Assembly (NCBI GenBank): GCA_047967505.1
Contig: CM106540.1
DNA: 64,000 bases
Reading direction: 5' to 3' (one strand)
DNA from: Dipteris shenzhenensis
Lineage: Eukaryota > Polypodiophyta > Polypodiopsida > Gleicheniales
Part shown: positions 33,824 through 47,520 of the stretch, piece after piece
How positions within the stretch are numbered: the stretch's first letter is position 1
Layout: every line of letters starts with the position of its first letter
Notes under the pieces: generated by a model
Database searches by the model: none
What the model was told of the DNA's origin: nothing
What the model saw: the letters and a program-made list of their open reading frames with translations, nothing else
Position numbers and translations under genes: made by a program

Positions 33824-35389
33824 TATGTTATGTTGATTGACTACAGAGAACCATCATTCTACAAAGAGGCTATGCTTCGTGATGACAAGCGCAAGTGGGA
33901 GCTTGCTATGTAGTCAAAGATGGAATCACTTAGAAAGAATGACACGGGATCTTATTTCTTTGCCAAGAGAGAAGCATGCACTTCCATGCAAGTGATGTAT
34001 AAATTGAAAGTCACAAGTGATGCAATGCCTAACCATAAGGTGAGATTAGTTGCCAAGGGATTCACGCAAGAAAAGGGTGTGGACTTTGATGAGATCTTCT
34101 TGCCCATCGTGAAGATGAATACACTTAGATGTGTGCTTGGCTTGGTAGCTAAAGATGACATGGAGTTAAACCAGATGGATGTCAAGACTGCATTTCTTCA
34201 TGGTGACTTGCATGATGACATCTACATGCAGCAGCTTGAGGGCTTTGTGCAGAAAGGCAAAGAGAAGTTGGTATGCAAGCTTAAGAAGGGCTTGTATGGT
34301 CTTAATCAAGGACCCAGCGAATGGTATCACAAGTTTGATGCATTCATGAGGTCTCAACATTTCAGATGGAGTGAATCAGATCATTGTCTTTACACCAAGA
34401 AGGCCGCAGATGGCAACCTAGTCATACTTATTATTTATGTGGATGATATGCTACTTGCTAGCAGGAATAGCTATGAGCTAGATGGCATTCAGGTCGAACT
34501 GCATGAGGCCTTTGATATGAACGATTTGGGACAGGCAAGCCATATTCTTGGTATGTGTATTATGCATGATAGGAGCAAGAAGCTCCTTTGGCTTTCACAA
34601 AAAGAGTATGTTACAAAAGTCTTGCAGCATTTCAATATGGAGTGGGGGAAGGCATTGAGTACTCCATTGCCTCCATATATGAAACTAAGTCGACATGATA
34701 GTCCCAAATTAGATAAGGATAAGGCTATGATGGCCAAATTTCCTTATGCATCGGCAATTGGTAGTCTCAGTATGCTATGATAACTGCAAGACTGGACATT
34801 GTATTTACAGTGGGAGTTGTTAGCTGATACATGGCTGATCTAGGAAAGAGACATTGGGAGGCAGTTAAGTACATCATGAGGTACATGAAGGGCACTAAGG
34901 ATATTTCTTTGGTAGTGGACAGAAGTGTATACTTGGGTACACTGACTCAAATTTTGTAGGGCATGTGGATAATAGAAGATCCACTTTTGGATACGTGTTT
35001 ACATTTGCAAGTGGTGCAGTGTAATGGAGGTCTCATCATGCACAAAGTGCATTTCTTTGTCTGCTACAGAGGCAAAGTATGTTGCAGCCACTGAGGGTTG
35101 TGAAGAAGCTATATGGCTTAGTCGGCTAGTGGGAGACTTGGGGATTATTATAGCCATACCGACCTTGCATAATGATTCCATGAGTGCTATTCAGCTAGCC
35201 AAGAATCGGGTCTTTCATGCAAAGACCAAACACATTGAGATCAAGTATCATTTCATTAGAGAGGTACTTGAGGACAAGCGGCTTGAGCTTTTCAAGGTGC
35301 ATGCGGATGATAATCTTGCAGACCTTCTAACGAAAGGTCTACCATCTAAGAGATTTGGACGTCTTAGAGAGATGATGAGCATTGGGTGA
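33824..35389 (+). pseudogene. Copia reverse transcriptase-RNase H
   Basis: From about 33824 the plus strand reads YVMLIDYREPSFYKEA, a TAG after KWELAM, then from 33920 a 286-codon open frame with VRLVAKGFTQEKGVDFDEIF, MDVKTAFLHGDLHDDIYMQQ, KGLYGLNQGPSEWYHKFD, IIYVDDMLLA (catalytic YVDD) and SQKEYVTKVLQHFNM. After a stop at 34780, frame-shifted RNase H blocks follow: TDSNFVGHVDNRRSTFGYVF, then from 35024 ATEAKYVAATEGCEEAIWL, HAKTKHIEIKYHFIRE and NLADLLTKGLPSKRF. It is a Tnt1-like copia lineage clearly different from the 47-52 kb family. Gag, protease and integrase are missing on the left. A polypurine tract and LTR start follow. Confidence 0.9.
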
Positions 35390-35436
35390 GCACTATGCTC
35401 ACATGTACCACTCTTGCTTAGAGCCACACTGGCCTT

Positions 35437-35600
35437 TAAGTGGGAGGTTGTTGGGAGTAAAGGCCCCTGTATATGGGTATTTAGCCCATCATCATATATA
35501 AGGAAATATGAAGATAAGGCAGGTAAGCTGCCACCAAAATATTGAGTTGTTCTCCTCCTCTCTCTCTCACCTGTGTGCTCAATGCTTCCCCCATAGAAGG
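35437..35600 (+). repeat. Polypurine tract and start of the 3' LTR for the plus-strand copia
   Basis: AAGTGGGAGGT (35437-35448) precedes TGTTGGGAGTAAAGG at 35449. The LTR carries a TATA-like CATATATAAGG near 35492 and a CT-rich stretch near 35550. The LTR end is not identifiable and may be truncated by the unit that starts near 35.7 kb. Confidence 0.6.
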
Positions 35601-35710
35601 TGAGCGTAATATAAATGGTAGTGGTGGCAAAGTGCATATAAGAGTATATTAGTTTCAAAATCAGCTCTTCAAACTTGGGAGGAACAATGTGAAAATGTTC
35701 GTATAGAAAG

Positions 35711-38700
35711 TTGAGGGAGTGGGTGCCACCTAGAGAGGATAAGTTTGATCTCATTACAGAAGATGTTAATGATAGGCAATTAGTTCTAGTGTGGTGTCAT
35801 GAATGTGGAAGCGCTTATGGAACTAGACTCATTGGTGCTAAGCGATCACCTTACTCATGCTTGTCCAACTTTATGATATTTCACATCCTAGATAGCCAAG
35901 CACATTAAAAGAGATAGCTATTAATCTAGGCTTGAAGGTGGAAACACAACGTAATCATGGAAAGAGTACAAAGGACTCAAAAAATGAGAGTGGAGATATA
36001 ACTACAATTCTGGGAGCTATTGAGGAGATGAATGTTTCCAATAGGAATCATAAAGGTAAGATACTATTTCTACCAAATTAATATATTCTTCATATTAACT
36101 CATGCAAGAGATCATTTTTACTCTATTTTTACTTAGCATTTTTGTTTCTTTTTCAAGGTTGTTTAGTAGCTGATATTTAGCTTGTTTGCTTATGTAGGGG
36201 CTGATTTTCAACTTGTTGAATCAACCTTAAATGAGTACAAAGATAAAAGACTTGTCAAAGTGGCATGTAAGCATGATGGAAAGTGGCTACCCTTGTGTCC
36301 TCGAGGTTCAAATTTGAAGACAATATTAGTACAACATATGCAAGGGAAATCTCACACTACAACATGCATCAAAGAATCATCAAACCATTCATCTCCAACC
36401 ATGATAGGACTACCAAGCCAAGCAAGAAAACATTTAAACAAAGATCCATGTCAACAATCTTTGAGTAGTTTCCTCACATAAACCAAATTGTCAGTTCATG
36501 AGTGGGTAGAGGCCTCTTCCACTCCCATAGGTGATTCAATCTTGCCTTCACTAAATCTTATTTTTTTTATGTTGAGGGTTATGGTAGCACACCATGTGTG
36601 TAAAAGAGGTTGAGATTGATGTAAAACCTTTTTTATATGATGTAAACATGGGTCATGAGTGGTATTCTAAGCCATACACTAAAGCTAATTTATCTAATGG
36701 CACTATGGAGTACAAGCTAGATGGATGTTATAGGCACATAAAGTGTCTCCATTTTTCAAAGGTTGGAATGCCATTTCATGGATTTACATGTGAATATTGC
36801 AAAAGAATTACAACTTGTGGTGACTTTCAAATGAGGGTGTATTGGGAGTGTACTGCCATTGAGAAAAGAGGAGCTAGGAACACAAGTAAAGGAAGGTGTT
36901 TTGATTACCTTAGTATTGAAGAGCTAAAAGGTGTTACACTTGAGTCCAAAAAGGTCTTGAAGGAAGCAAGAAGAAAGATATGATGGTTGAAGGCAAAGGA
37001 TGTCTATGCTTTCTATGAGGATCAAGTCATTGAAGAAGCAAATTTTGATTGTGCAAATAGGAGGGATGTGCAGTGTTTTTGCAATAATATTATCGAGGTT
37101 CATAGGCAAGGAAAATTTGGGGGAAAATCAACTTGATGGGGTTTTTTGCAAGATGTGGCAAAAAATGCTTTGAGACCCAAAAAGGGACAAAAATTTGTGG
37201 ATTCCACAAAAACCATGTTTGAAGTCATCAAACTATGGGGTGGGCCATGCTTGCATTATTTTTTGAGCACAAATATTGGCGAGCATTCTATATCACCCAC
37301 TAGGAGGCAATCAAGAAAGGCAAGTCAATTTAAAGCAAGATAGCATGAGTACATTTTTTATGCAATGGGCAAGATATACATGGATGCAAAGAACAAACAT
37401 GGAGTAACATACTAGATATTTATCAATTGGGATGTTAAGTAACACTATATGTTTTTGTAAGTGGAATGAAATGGATGATACTCTCATCAGATTTTGTGCG
37501 AGAAAAAAAAGAGAATCATCAATGTTGCTCAAATGATTTCATTATTTTTGGAGATGGCCCACCAGGATATGATAAAATAGTGGATGCCTTTCAAAATCAT
37601 GTTGCGGGACACTATACAAGACTTCTTATTGTCAGACCACTTCATGAGAGTCTTCCACACTTGACTTTAGTTATGCAATGCACATGTAATCATTTTGATG
37701 GTGATTTTGTTAGAAATCAATAGAATCTTGTGTAGAGGATTTGGAATGCAAAGTTTAATGAGACCATAGGACTGGTAATAGTGCATGCTTCAAATGGTGA
37801 TATTAGACACTCTAATCTCATGCTTGAAGAGTACTTGGGAAGGAACGAGGCATAATTATTCATTGGCTAGTCCATATGGTACTCTGGTAGTTGAGAGGAA
37901 AAATGTTAGATGGAGATGTCCATGAGTTACATGATTAGGACTTTGTGCATGGGGGAAAGAAGCTTGTAAGTCCACTTGATAGTCCCACTCAACAACTTGC
38001 AATCGGACAATTTTGGATTACACTTAATCATGTGGCTATGGTTTACATTTCATTTTCATTAGATAAGCACATGTTACGAGATGGTGACATACAACAAATT
38101 GATTGTCAAAATTGGGGAGTAGCTCAAAGAATTGCAAGTAGACAAGTGCAAAAATGTATACAAAAGTTATGAAAGAAGGAGAGAATTATGTAGGGGACTG
38201 AGGCATATTTGCAGATTGTGGCTAATTATATTAACATCTTCCTATCACCATATTTGTATTTAAGGTAGCATGTGGTGCTTCACCCAAAGTAGTTTTCTTT
38301 TTTAAGCTTTTGAGGCTATGGGTTCATCAACATCAAAGTTATAGCTTAAAGATAAACTTCATTAGTGTAGAGGCATACAAAGATATCCAGCTTTCTTGTC
38401 ACTTTGTTCTGCTTCTCATAAAGGTGTTTTGAAAATTATATCTGAATTTAAATACCCAATACATCACAAGGTCTGATGCAGTAGAAATCTATTTCAACAA
38501 GATTGGGGGTATGATTGGGCAAGAAAGAGCATTTTATTTTGGGGATCTTTTGCATAGTGTTGGTAGTCTAGATATGATTGCCATGCAAAATGTAGCTCCA
38601 ATGGTCTTTCCTTCTCAAGGGCGCATAAAAAACAAGAACATAGTTGTAAGGATTTGAACAAGCATGGAGTTCAAGAAGCAAACTTAGGAAACTATGAAAG

Positions 38701-39316
38701 CATATCCTCGGATGCAAAGTTGATAGATGTAATGAAAGAGGGGTTGCAACAAGCACATGTGCTATGTGATTCATTGGGTCTAAATCCTAATAAAGCTAAG
38801 GGCCTAATTTGGTGGGAGAAACCTTATGTAGATGCGGAATCTACATGGTCACAAGTAGATGCTAATATGCATGAAGATAATGAATATGATGACTTTTCTC
38901 AACCATGTAGTGATGACCATACCCCAAATGAGGATAGTGATGGAGATGATGAGCTCATTGCTATTATTGAGATCCAATATGAAGTTGATGGACTCCTAGA
39001 TGAGATGATTTGTGAAGTAGAGAAGAAGATTGTTAATCCAATAGCAGAGGTTGATGGGAAATTCATCTTCAAGTCTACATTGGTAAGCCCACTCAATGGG
39101 AACTCAACGGTAGCAAAGGATAGGTTGACAAGGGTGAGGCATGGAGCTTTCTTCACCCATGATCCAAAATCAATGTCTTCAAACAATGGAAACTTTTTTG
39201 GAATTGGGAGTGATTTTGCAATTTATTTTCATGATGATACACAAGGGCAAGGAAGGCAAAATCCAAAAAGAAAGGGAAAGGCAATAAACTTGAAGAAGAT
39301 GGAGAGTAGCTCATAG
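35711..39316 (+). pseudogene. Decayed multi-domain gene, unrecognised family, transposase-like
   Basis: About 3.6 kb of plus-strand coding character with many stops and frame changes. N-terminal part (35711-36055): EDVNDRQLVLVWCHECGSAYG and ATTILGAIEEMN-like text. A likely GT-AG intron is 36056-36197. Then ADFQLVESTLNEYKDKRLVK with C..H...C...H....H (U1-like zinc finger ending HMQGKSH). At 36594-36983 is a Cys/His block (CYRHIKCLHF, FTCEYCKRITTCGDFQMRVY). At 37146-38172: DVAKNALRPKKGQKF, PLHESLPHLTLVMQCTCNHF, SPLDSPTQQLAIGQFWITLN. Near 38460: SDAVEIYFNKIGGMIGQERA, then FGDLLHSVGSLDMIAM. The C-terminus is an acidic region (38870-38960). I do not know a named family. The SDA.E..F..IGG block resembles the C-terminal catalytic region of cut-and-paste transposases, which is inference only. 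No terminal repeats found. Confidence 0.55.
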
Positions 39317-42042
39317 CAAATGGCACATTGGGAGAGTCCTAAAGATGAGAAAAAAGGTAGGAGGTAGGTATGTGCATTACATATGGGGATTCAACATGAT
39401 AGATCGACCACAAGGCCTTGAGCTTCAACTTGGGTAGCATCAAAAGGTGAAAGGTTTAATCGATTTGAACATGGTGGATATAGAGTCGATCATCACATTA
39501 GTAAATTTAACATATAATGAAGCAACGGATAGATATTAGCTTGATGGGGATGACTTGAAGCTTTTCAATAATTTTCTAAAGGCTAATGATTAGTTTCTCA
39601 TGTATATTTCATGTAAGTGATAATGTACATTGTTTTTTGAATTGGTTTATTCTTACTACAATTCATATCATTGATGTGGATATTTTCTTTTTTACAAGTT
39701 AGGAATTCTTACCATAGTGTGTATCATTGATGTGGATAATTTCGTTCTTATAAGTCATGAATTTTTAGACTGATCAAGAGACCAAGATCTGAGTTGAGAA
39801 AAAGTATTTTTTGATGTCTAAAATTTTGTGGTTTTCCTTTTGAAAGTATTGTCAAAATATGGTGGATAAGTATGGTGTATGAATTCCACAAGAATCTATC
39901 AAACTATTCTCTTTTACATTCAGATGTTGATTAATGAACATGAGTTACACTTGCTCCAACTTTCTCAGATGATGAAAATTATCACAATTCTTAAGAGCTT
40001 TTTTATGCAGTTACGACATTGTTTGTTGGAAATGCTATTTTCTTAGTGTGCTTGTGAAATGGTTATACAACTCTCAATTGTGCAAGTTAAACAACTTTGA
40101 CATTGTAGTATGGAACACACATACATAGATACATGCATGGAAGAGAGAGAGAGGATGGTGTATAAATTTGTCAAGTTTGATTGCCCATGTGTAAGGGTGA
40201 TTTTACATAAGATGGAACATGTGCGAAAATCATATCGATTATCCTTACAGCCAACTCCGTATGAACAATCTCATCCTTTTGAAGTGCTTTTTATCTTTAA
40301 ATATTAATTCTACTGGAGGCGAGGGAAAATGCATAACCTTAAAATTTTAAAAATATAGGAGGTTAATGATAACATGCTGCAAAAGTAATAGGAGGCATGC
40401 ATAAAACATGGAAAAAAGATTACATATGGGTTTTAAAATATGCCCTTGAATGCACGTGATTATAGATGACCACCTGATCACTTTTTTCATGATGATATTT
40501 TTCTAGTATGATGAGCTTTTTTTCTTCATCCTTTAAGAGATTGTCCTCTCATCTATCAAAGCCTCTCTCAAACAACTCCATTCTAACAATTGAGATCCCA
40601 TCTTCTTGCACTCTAGGCTCCACTTCTTATCACTACCTCTCTATCAACACCTCATGATGTTCTCCTCCTTCACCTTTCTTGTCTTCTCCCCATCGACACC
40701 TATGGCTCCCATCTCCTTTACTTATCCTTGTCTCTACCTCTCCAAGGGCATCGTCACCACATGAGCCTCTACCATGCAACTCCACCACCCTCTTATCTCC
40801 ATCTCAATGGCATATTCCCTCCATATCTACCTCTTCCAAGGACTACTTAGTAGCATTGGCTCTACCACATCATCAACACCAACCCCCTAACAAGCACCAC
40901 CATTCGATGTGACAAAGTATTGAAGATGAAAGGACAAGATACATCAAGTATAAATAGGGAATGATGAATCATAGGAGGACATAGAAGAGAGAGATAGAAA
41001 GAGAAAAGGAGAGCGAGAGAATAATAGACACAACAGGTGGTAGTGATAGAGACCTTGCATCCTTATTCCCCTTGCTTCCTTTGTAGATGGAGTTGCACTC
41101 AAAATTGCCTACTACCATTTGGGAGCTTTATTCTTACTCTTACATCATCTCTTGCTATATTTGTGAAGAAAAGTTTTGTCTATCCCCCTTTTTCTTAATA
41201 GTTATTGTGTAACAAGCTTGTGTGATGAACCGTCCATGTCTTCTTTTCCCCTGCGAACCAACCTTTTCAACATTTAGCAGAATTGCATGTTGTAGTCATC
41301 GCACAGCATAAGATCTTCTGCCAACAATGTATCGCCATGATGTTTGGAGCTAATCGTTTGGCCCAATTTCTTACTTCCCCTCATCCTCTTATCCTTTTCA
41401 TCTTGGATTATACCAGAACTTGGGATGTTGTCATCTTTGTCTCTACTGAGACAACCCCTACAAGGCATATTTGCATGAGTGGCATGTACCCCTTCCTCTC
41501 CTCTCTCTCTCTTTTTTGCAAACTGTAGGTGTACATAGATGAGTCCCATCATCTATAATTCACTCAAATTTATCAATCCTGCTAGGGAGCTCAAGGGGTT
41601 AGGAGGACTTTCTTTGTAGGATTGATAATTTTGGTTGATGGGCTTGTGTTGAAAGTGTCAGTTATCATACAACTTGCTGAGTCCCATGTAAATGCTTGAG
41701 AAAACTTGAAATGTGATGGTGATGTTTTAACATTTTATCTCTTGTCTCTTGATAGTCGTGTTTGATGTTTTAACATACCTGTTCCTCTGCCCATACTGCT
41801 TTGTTGTCATCATTTAAGAGACCATCTGGAGAGTCTTAAAGAAGTACTAGTAGGGGAAAATCTACCTCCCGAGCAAAGCAAAGAGTGCCCCTCTTGTCAA
41901 TCGATTAAGCACCCTCAACCACCCCCCTCTCTTTCAAAGACACCCTCCTCCACCACACCATCTCCTACATTCTCACACATCTTAGTCCACTCCCCCCCTT
42001 CCAGCATTCATCTCTCTATCTTCTTCTCCACCTCCTTCACAT
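39317..42042. other. No gene recognised
   Basis: Includes a 56-base tandem duplication (39667 and 39723, ATCATTGATGTGGATA), a purine-rich GA stretch near 40983-41026, and a Ser/Pro/His frame at 40679-40912 that reflects CT-rich sequence. Frames at 41274-41552 on both strands have no known domain. The right part may be the decayed LTR or leader of the gypsy element that follows. Confidence 0.4.
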
Positions 42043-44480
42043 ATGGCTCAAGCACCAGAACTCTTCCCCACTCTACTGGCAAGAGTTAATGTCAAATCTC
42101 CTCGTTTTCTAAGGCACCTCATCCAAAGATGCAAATGATGATGTCCATCATATCTTGTACACTTGCAAGTTCAAGGGAGTTGAGTGTGAAGATGCATACA
42201 TGGTATTATTCCCAACTACCTTTGAAGATGGAGCTGACAAGTGGTATAGTCAGTTCCCTAATAGACACTTCCCAACTTGGGTGGCTTTAAGGATGGCCTT
42301 CTTACAATTTTTTTGCTATGGAGACTTCTACAATTTAATCATACAAGAGCTGAATAGTTTGGAGATGGGCCCAATTGAGAGTGAATCCAAACTCATCACA
42401 CATTTAAGGATTTTGGTCGCATGCCTTCCCGCTAATCCAAGAGTACTATTGGTCAAAGGATGGGTGATGAGGGCACTCCCCTCATCCACACAAAGAAAGA
42501 TTCGTGAGACACTTCCTCAAATGGCTTCCCTTGAACAACTTCAAGACATGGCTACCCAAATTGAGAATGCATGTACCTCACTAGGACCCCTAAAACTATT
42601 AATTGGTTACCCTCTTCCTCCACTAATGCTTTAGATGAAGTTTCCATTTTGCAGGAGAGTTGGAGGAGCTCAAGCTAGCAAAAAAGAATGAAAAAGTCCA
42701 AAGCTTATGCCAAGAGTTGGAAGATCTCAAGAAGATGAGAAATGGAGATTGGTGTGTCAAGTGTAATATATAAGGCCATTCTACTTCGGACTGCCCCCTG
42801 AAAAGAAATATGAATTTTGTGGCCGAATTGGTCATGATATCTCTTAGTGCTATTATTTCAAGGGCCTCTAGAAGGTCAAGGTGGCTCACTCACTAGTATC
42901 GAAAGACTTCTTCGTCAACCCTTGCCCCACCTGCTTTTGCTGCAACCGCCTTGCCTGCTCCCCCTCCAAATACTTACCCTTCTGTTTCTCCCTACCTCAA
43001 CTCTCCACCCACTTATTCTTCAACTGCCTCTATAACAAGTGCTCCTACATATACTACCCTTACCCCACCGATTCCATCTCCTCCACACTTCCAACCTACA
43101 TCTCTCTATGCACCCCAATCATATCCCTCTCCTTCACCTATCCTAACCACAACTCTACTACAATATCGTATTCCTTTCCAACCTCACTATATGCCCCCCA
43201 TTTGCTCCTACTTATTCAAATTCCCTCCCTCAGTGACCAACTTCCAACTATCCTCTTATGTGCTTCTATTGTGGAGAATATGGGCATCCACAAAACTGTT
43301 GTTTCATTCTAGCAGATGCCCCCCCATGCCAACCTTGCCCCACTTTACGAAATCATTACACACAGGATTGCCCTAAATGTCTTGCCTTACCAACCCCCAC
43401 AGTTCCAACTCCTCCTACCTCCACATTGCTCCTCATCACACCACCCATATGGCCATCACTAACAAGCAATATATAGTAGAGATCCATGAGCCAATAGTAG
43501 TCATTGTGACACAAATCAGGGTAGTTAAAAAAGGACATCTTCCCCTCCTAGTTCTCCTCCTCCTCCTACATCGAGTAGACACCTTCATACCCATGCACAA
43601 GAGCTGGAACAAGAACCAGCCATAGTAAGCATCCTGCATCCTCTACAATTGGATCCAGTAGAGAACACATTAACCAATGTAGAGGTTAAGGTTCACCTTT
43701 TAGAGTTGTGTGCCTTAAGTCCAAAAGTTTCTCAAAAGCTTGCCCACCTATCTCCGAAGTGGAGCACCCCACCAACCCTTCCAATACTACTTCTAGACTA
43801 AGGACTACCTTCTCAAGTTCCATCCAATCATCACTACCTCCAACAACTTCATCATCTCTTCCACACTTTCATCCCTCTCCACCAGATTCTAACAACCTTC
43901 TTCTAATATGGCGGCTTCTACTCCTCCCTCATCTATATCGTCTCCTTGTGTTACCCCATCCCTCTCACCTCCTTCTCCTTCAACACTTGTTGAAGGTTTT
44001 TTTCTCACAAGCTAAAGTGGCAGACATACACACTCCTAAATTGACACTGATCATTGAACGTAGCACAATTGAAGGTGTAGTTTTGGATGGTAGCTCAAGA
44101 GTGAATATTCTTTTTAGAATCAACTCGTCTCAAAATTAGCCTTGCAATAACAAATCCACCGCCCTTCATCCTCAGATTGGTTTATCAACATAGCATTCAG
44201 CCCCTTGGGTTAGTTAAAGGTGTCACACTAAAGGTTAATGAATTGCACTTTATGGCAAATTTTGTCGTTTTGGATCTTGGAGGCTATTTGGAGTGTTTCC
44301 AATGGATCCATGTTTGTATAGACAAGATCACCCAAGATTCATGTACAACTACTCCAAGATGGCCAAAGGAGGACCAACAATGCATGGAATCAAGGCAAAG
44401 AACAAGCAAGGAAAGATCACAAGTAAAATGCATGGGTGGCGTGTGTTAGTGGAATTGTTGGTAACCATGGGCTCAACAAG
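42043..44480 (+). pseudogene. Ty3/gypsy-like gag and protease relic with several zinc knuckles
   Basis: The ATG at 42043 (MAQAPELFPTLLARVN) is followed by a frame change. Then, at 42155-42634, comes a Retrotrans_gag domain: GADKWYSQFPNRHFPTWVAL, FLQFFCYGDF, LNSLEMGPIES, QLQDMATQIENACTSL. Zinc-knuckle-like motifs follow: CVKC..[stop]GHSTSDC (about 42755), a second with its first Cys changed (YEFCGRIGHDIS.C, about 42800), CFYCGEYGHPQNCC (about 43260) and CQPC...HYTQDC (about 43335), separated by Pro/Ser/Thr-rich text. A retropepsin-like block VVLDGSSRVNILF (about 44080), then LGLVKGVTLKVNELHFMANF and VVLDLGG (about 44200-44290), marks the protease. RT is not recognised. Multiple frame changes. 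Confidence 0.75.
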
Positions 44481-47208
44481 ATGATGCTAAAGAACTGCAT
44501 GGAAGTGAGAACAATAGCAAAAGGGATAAGGTATATAGATCACAGATTTATCTATATAAATTGCTCATAAGGGTTGTTCTCATAACCAAGATGGCTTATG
44601 TACTCAGATTTATGTAGAGAATCCCCCTACATGGATGCAACTTTTTGGATGTTCTTTGAAGTCAATACTTTCCCCATTAGTTAACTTGCTCTCTTGGACC
44701 TTCTATACCTCCCCCACATGGGCCTATCCTATATGGAGGGAATAACCCAATATAATATCCATCTCCACCTATTTTATATTACTTCTCCCATGGACTTTGA
44801 GCCATATCTCACTAAATGCAGTCTAGGTAAACTTTGATAATGGAACAACTCCGCTTCTAATTATATCAAGGTCTTCCTTCAAGGATCCAGTACAAAGATT
44901 ACCTTTGTTTGCATGGTTCTACCCAAAAAGTGTGAGGCCTTCAATGAGTTGAATCCACTGCACAATCATGTCTCCTCAACAAAGCAATGACTCCTTTTAC
45001 AAAACATTATTTTTCTTTTAAGAAAGCTAACCGAAGTCACAAAGAATCTGTAGGTTGCTTTAAATTTCTAGAATGTAGTAAGATCATCCTTGTTCTTTAA
45101 TACACTAGTGAGAGTTATCAAATCTCCCAATCCTTTTAATCCTCTCTCCTCAAGAAAATTGGAGAAGTTTCACCACTTTCGATATGAATGTTATATCTTG
45201 AATAGCTCTTCCAATGATATATGTACTCCACCACTAGAAGCCCTTATTTCAAGCAAGTTTACAATATCTCCCAACAAGCTCCAAGTGGATGAGCTTGCTA
45301 CTAAAGCAGGTCATTTTATCTTGCCCTTGTTCCTACATGCTTAAACAAGAGTGCACAAGTGCATGCTAGCACTACCTCTTAATAGAGTGGTACAAGTTAT
45401 TAGAAGGAAATTTTAAAAATCTTCATAAGAAGAACTCTATAAAAGGCATCCAATGAATTTTTTTAAAAATTACATGTTGAAATTCACAATTTGGAGAGTG
45501 TAGATGGCACGTAATTATGTTTAATTATTGAATAATTGCATTACATAATATCATGCATCTTTATTCATTGATTGAATTTGATGTCTTCTAGTATCATGTA
45601 ATTGGCCTTTTAAAGCCTAACTTTACATCATTTTGAATAATGATGTGAATTACACATGAAGAAAGCATCACATGAGATTTTTTAATTCTTTATTTAATAA
45701 TTTCAATATTATAGCCTTCCATTATTTCTATCATACTGATAGTGGATGTTGAGGAACATCAATAATTTTAGGAGAAATGTCAATATTTTTCAGCTTCCAT
45801 CCATATTTTTTTAACAATAGTATTTTTCACATCCAACTTGTTTTTTCACATCAATAGTGGATATAGAAATATAACAATATTTTCTTAGCTTTGAACACGA
45901 TTTCTTTACAATAGCTCAATTTTCAGCTTCCATTGATATTTTCAAGAACACTTTCAACTTTTTTAGTAGCACGATAGCACTATGGCAACAACATTTTTAG
46001 CTTTCATCAGTATTTTTTCACATCAATATGATAGCAATATTCTCAACAACATTTTCATATTTTCAATAGTATAAGCACCCAAAAGCAAATCATCACTAAT
46101 GAGCACCTCAATTAAGAAGAAATTTTACTCAACAAATAAAGAGAGCATGCTTTTGCAAAAAGGTAAATCATACCAAAAATGACATGCATACAAGCAGCTC
46201 AATGCTTAGAGTGTAGTGAGACTTCGAGTGCATAAGTAGACACATGCTCCAATAGCATGCAAGCAACCCAACTTTAAGAAAATTAAACTCCTCAATGCAA
46301 AAACATCACTATTCAAGAATAAAGGGGTTGATGAATCATGATCCACACAATCAAACTTATAAAAATAGAAGAGTAGGAGAATAGTTTCGAAGCAATATAG
46401 AGCATTAAATTTATCAATTTAGAACTCAAAAGTAAGACTCGGCAAGGCAAGTTGGTAGCAATTGGATGGTACTTGAATCAAATATAGAGTAAGGTTGCCA
46501 TTAGACAAACAATTTGTTGATCCAAACGTGTACAAACGTGCTTCATAGAAGCACTATGATTAATAACTCTAGTATTGTAGTCAATGAAGGTGAAAGTGTT
46601 TCGATGAAAGGACCACATGCTCCTTCAAATTGACATTAAAAGTGTTTTACCGCAAATTGATCCATCTAACGAGCAAAGAGCAAAAAATTTACCATTTATC
46701 CTAGGAATAGAGACCATAGGTGATGTAAATTCTACCTTCCATATTTATTCTAGATGACATCCAAAGTATGAGAAAGTGTTAGTTTTTAGATATTGGCCAA
46801 TTGCAAGCAATGACCCAAAGCGCAACTGTTAAAGTCGTGACATGCAATAACTACATGTGTGAAATCCACACTAGTATAGTTTCAGCATGCATCAACTATG
46901 TGTACCAAGACGAAATTGCCATGAAAACCGTAAATATGAGTTGAGAACACATAAAATGCTTCCCACCATAGTGTAAGGATCAGAACAAAGTAGTTCACAA
47001 ACATGTTGAAGGGTGTCGTGCATAAAGAAGGATGGGGCACATTTGAGAGATCACTCCAATCTATGAAAGGTTAGTAGACGAAAGCATGAAAAGTCAAGAA
47101 TACATGGATTAGGGCCTTATCAATGAGTGTTAGCTTGATATCATTTTATTTAAAGCGAGTGTGGGATAACAAGATAAAAGGCAAGCAAGCAAGCATTATC
47201 GGCCCCAA
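44481..47208. other. No gene recognised; AT-rich, possible scattered retroelement debris
   Basis: 44481-45340 may be the decayed gypsy protease-RT linker (a short plus frame at 45090-45344 has no motif). At 45770-46075 a loose motif, CAATATTTTCAGCTTCCAT, recurs with strong variation. On minus at about 46578, TFTFIDY could be the copia integrase FID[D/Y] block, followed by no further clear sequence. Left of 47209 nothing else was recognised. Confidence 0.4.
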
Positions 47209-47213
47209 CAAAT

Positions 47214-47507
47214 TGTAAAGATGTAGGGAGAGAGGTAGGAGACTCGACTGCAGCTTTCTTCATAGCACACAAAAGAGAGAGGGCACAAGGTTGGAGGCTG
47301 AAGCCTATCTTCACTTTAGCACACAACAACACAATGAAAGATGGGTATACACTATATGTGTAACCCTAGAATACACAGTTCATATGTGAACCCAATCCAA
47401 ACATACATGGCTATCTAACTACGCCACAAGTATACCTAACACAAGATGGTGACATAAATGATAGTCACCCAAGATATACATCAGGGGTAGAGCTTGATAT
47501 CTCAACA
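47214..47507 (-). repeat. 3' LTR of the 5.3-kb copia element
   Basis: On minus, TGTTGAGATATCAAGC to CTACATCTTTACA. It pairs with 52252-52542. Confidence 0.97.
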
Positions 47508-47520
47508 CTCCCGCTCGAGC

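Noticed and set aside
46490-46800. Possible copia integrase trace (TFTFIDY on minus)
   Set aside because: Only seven residues match and the surroundings do not follow integrase order. Too weak to call as a feature.
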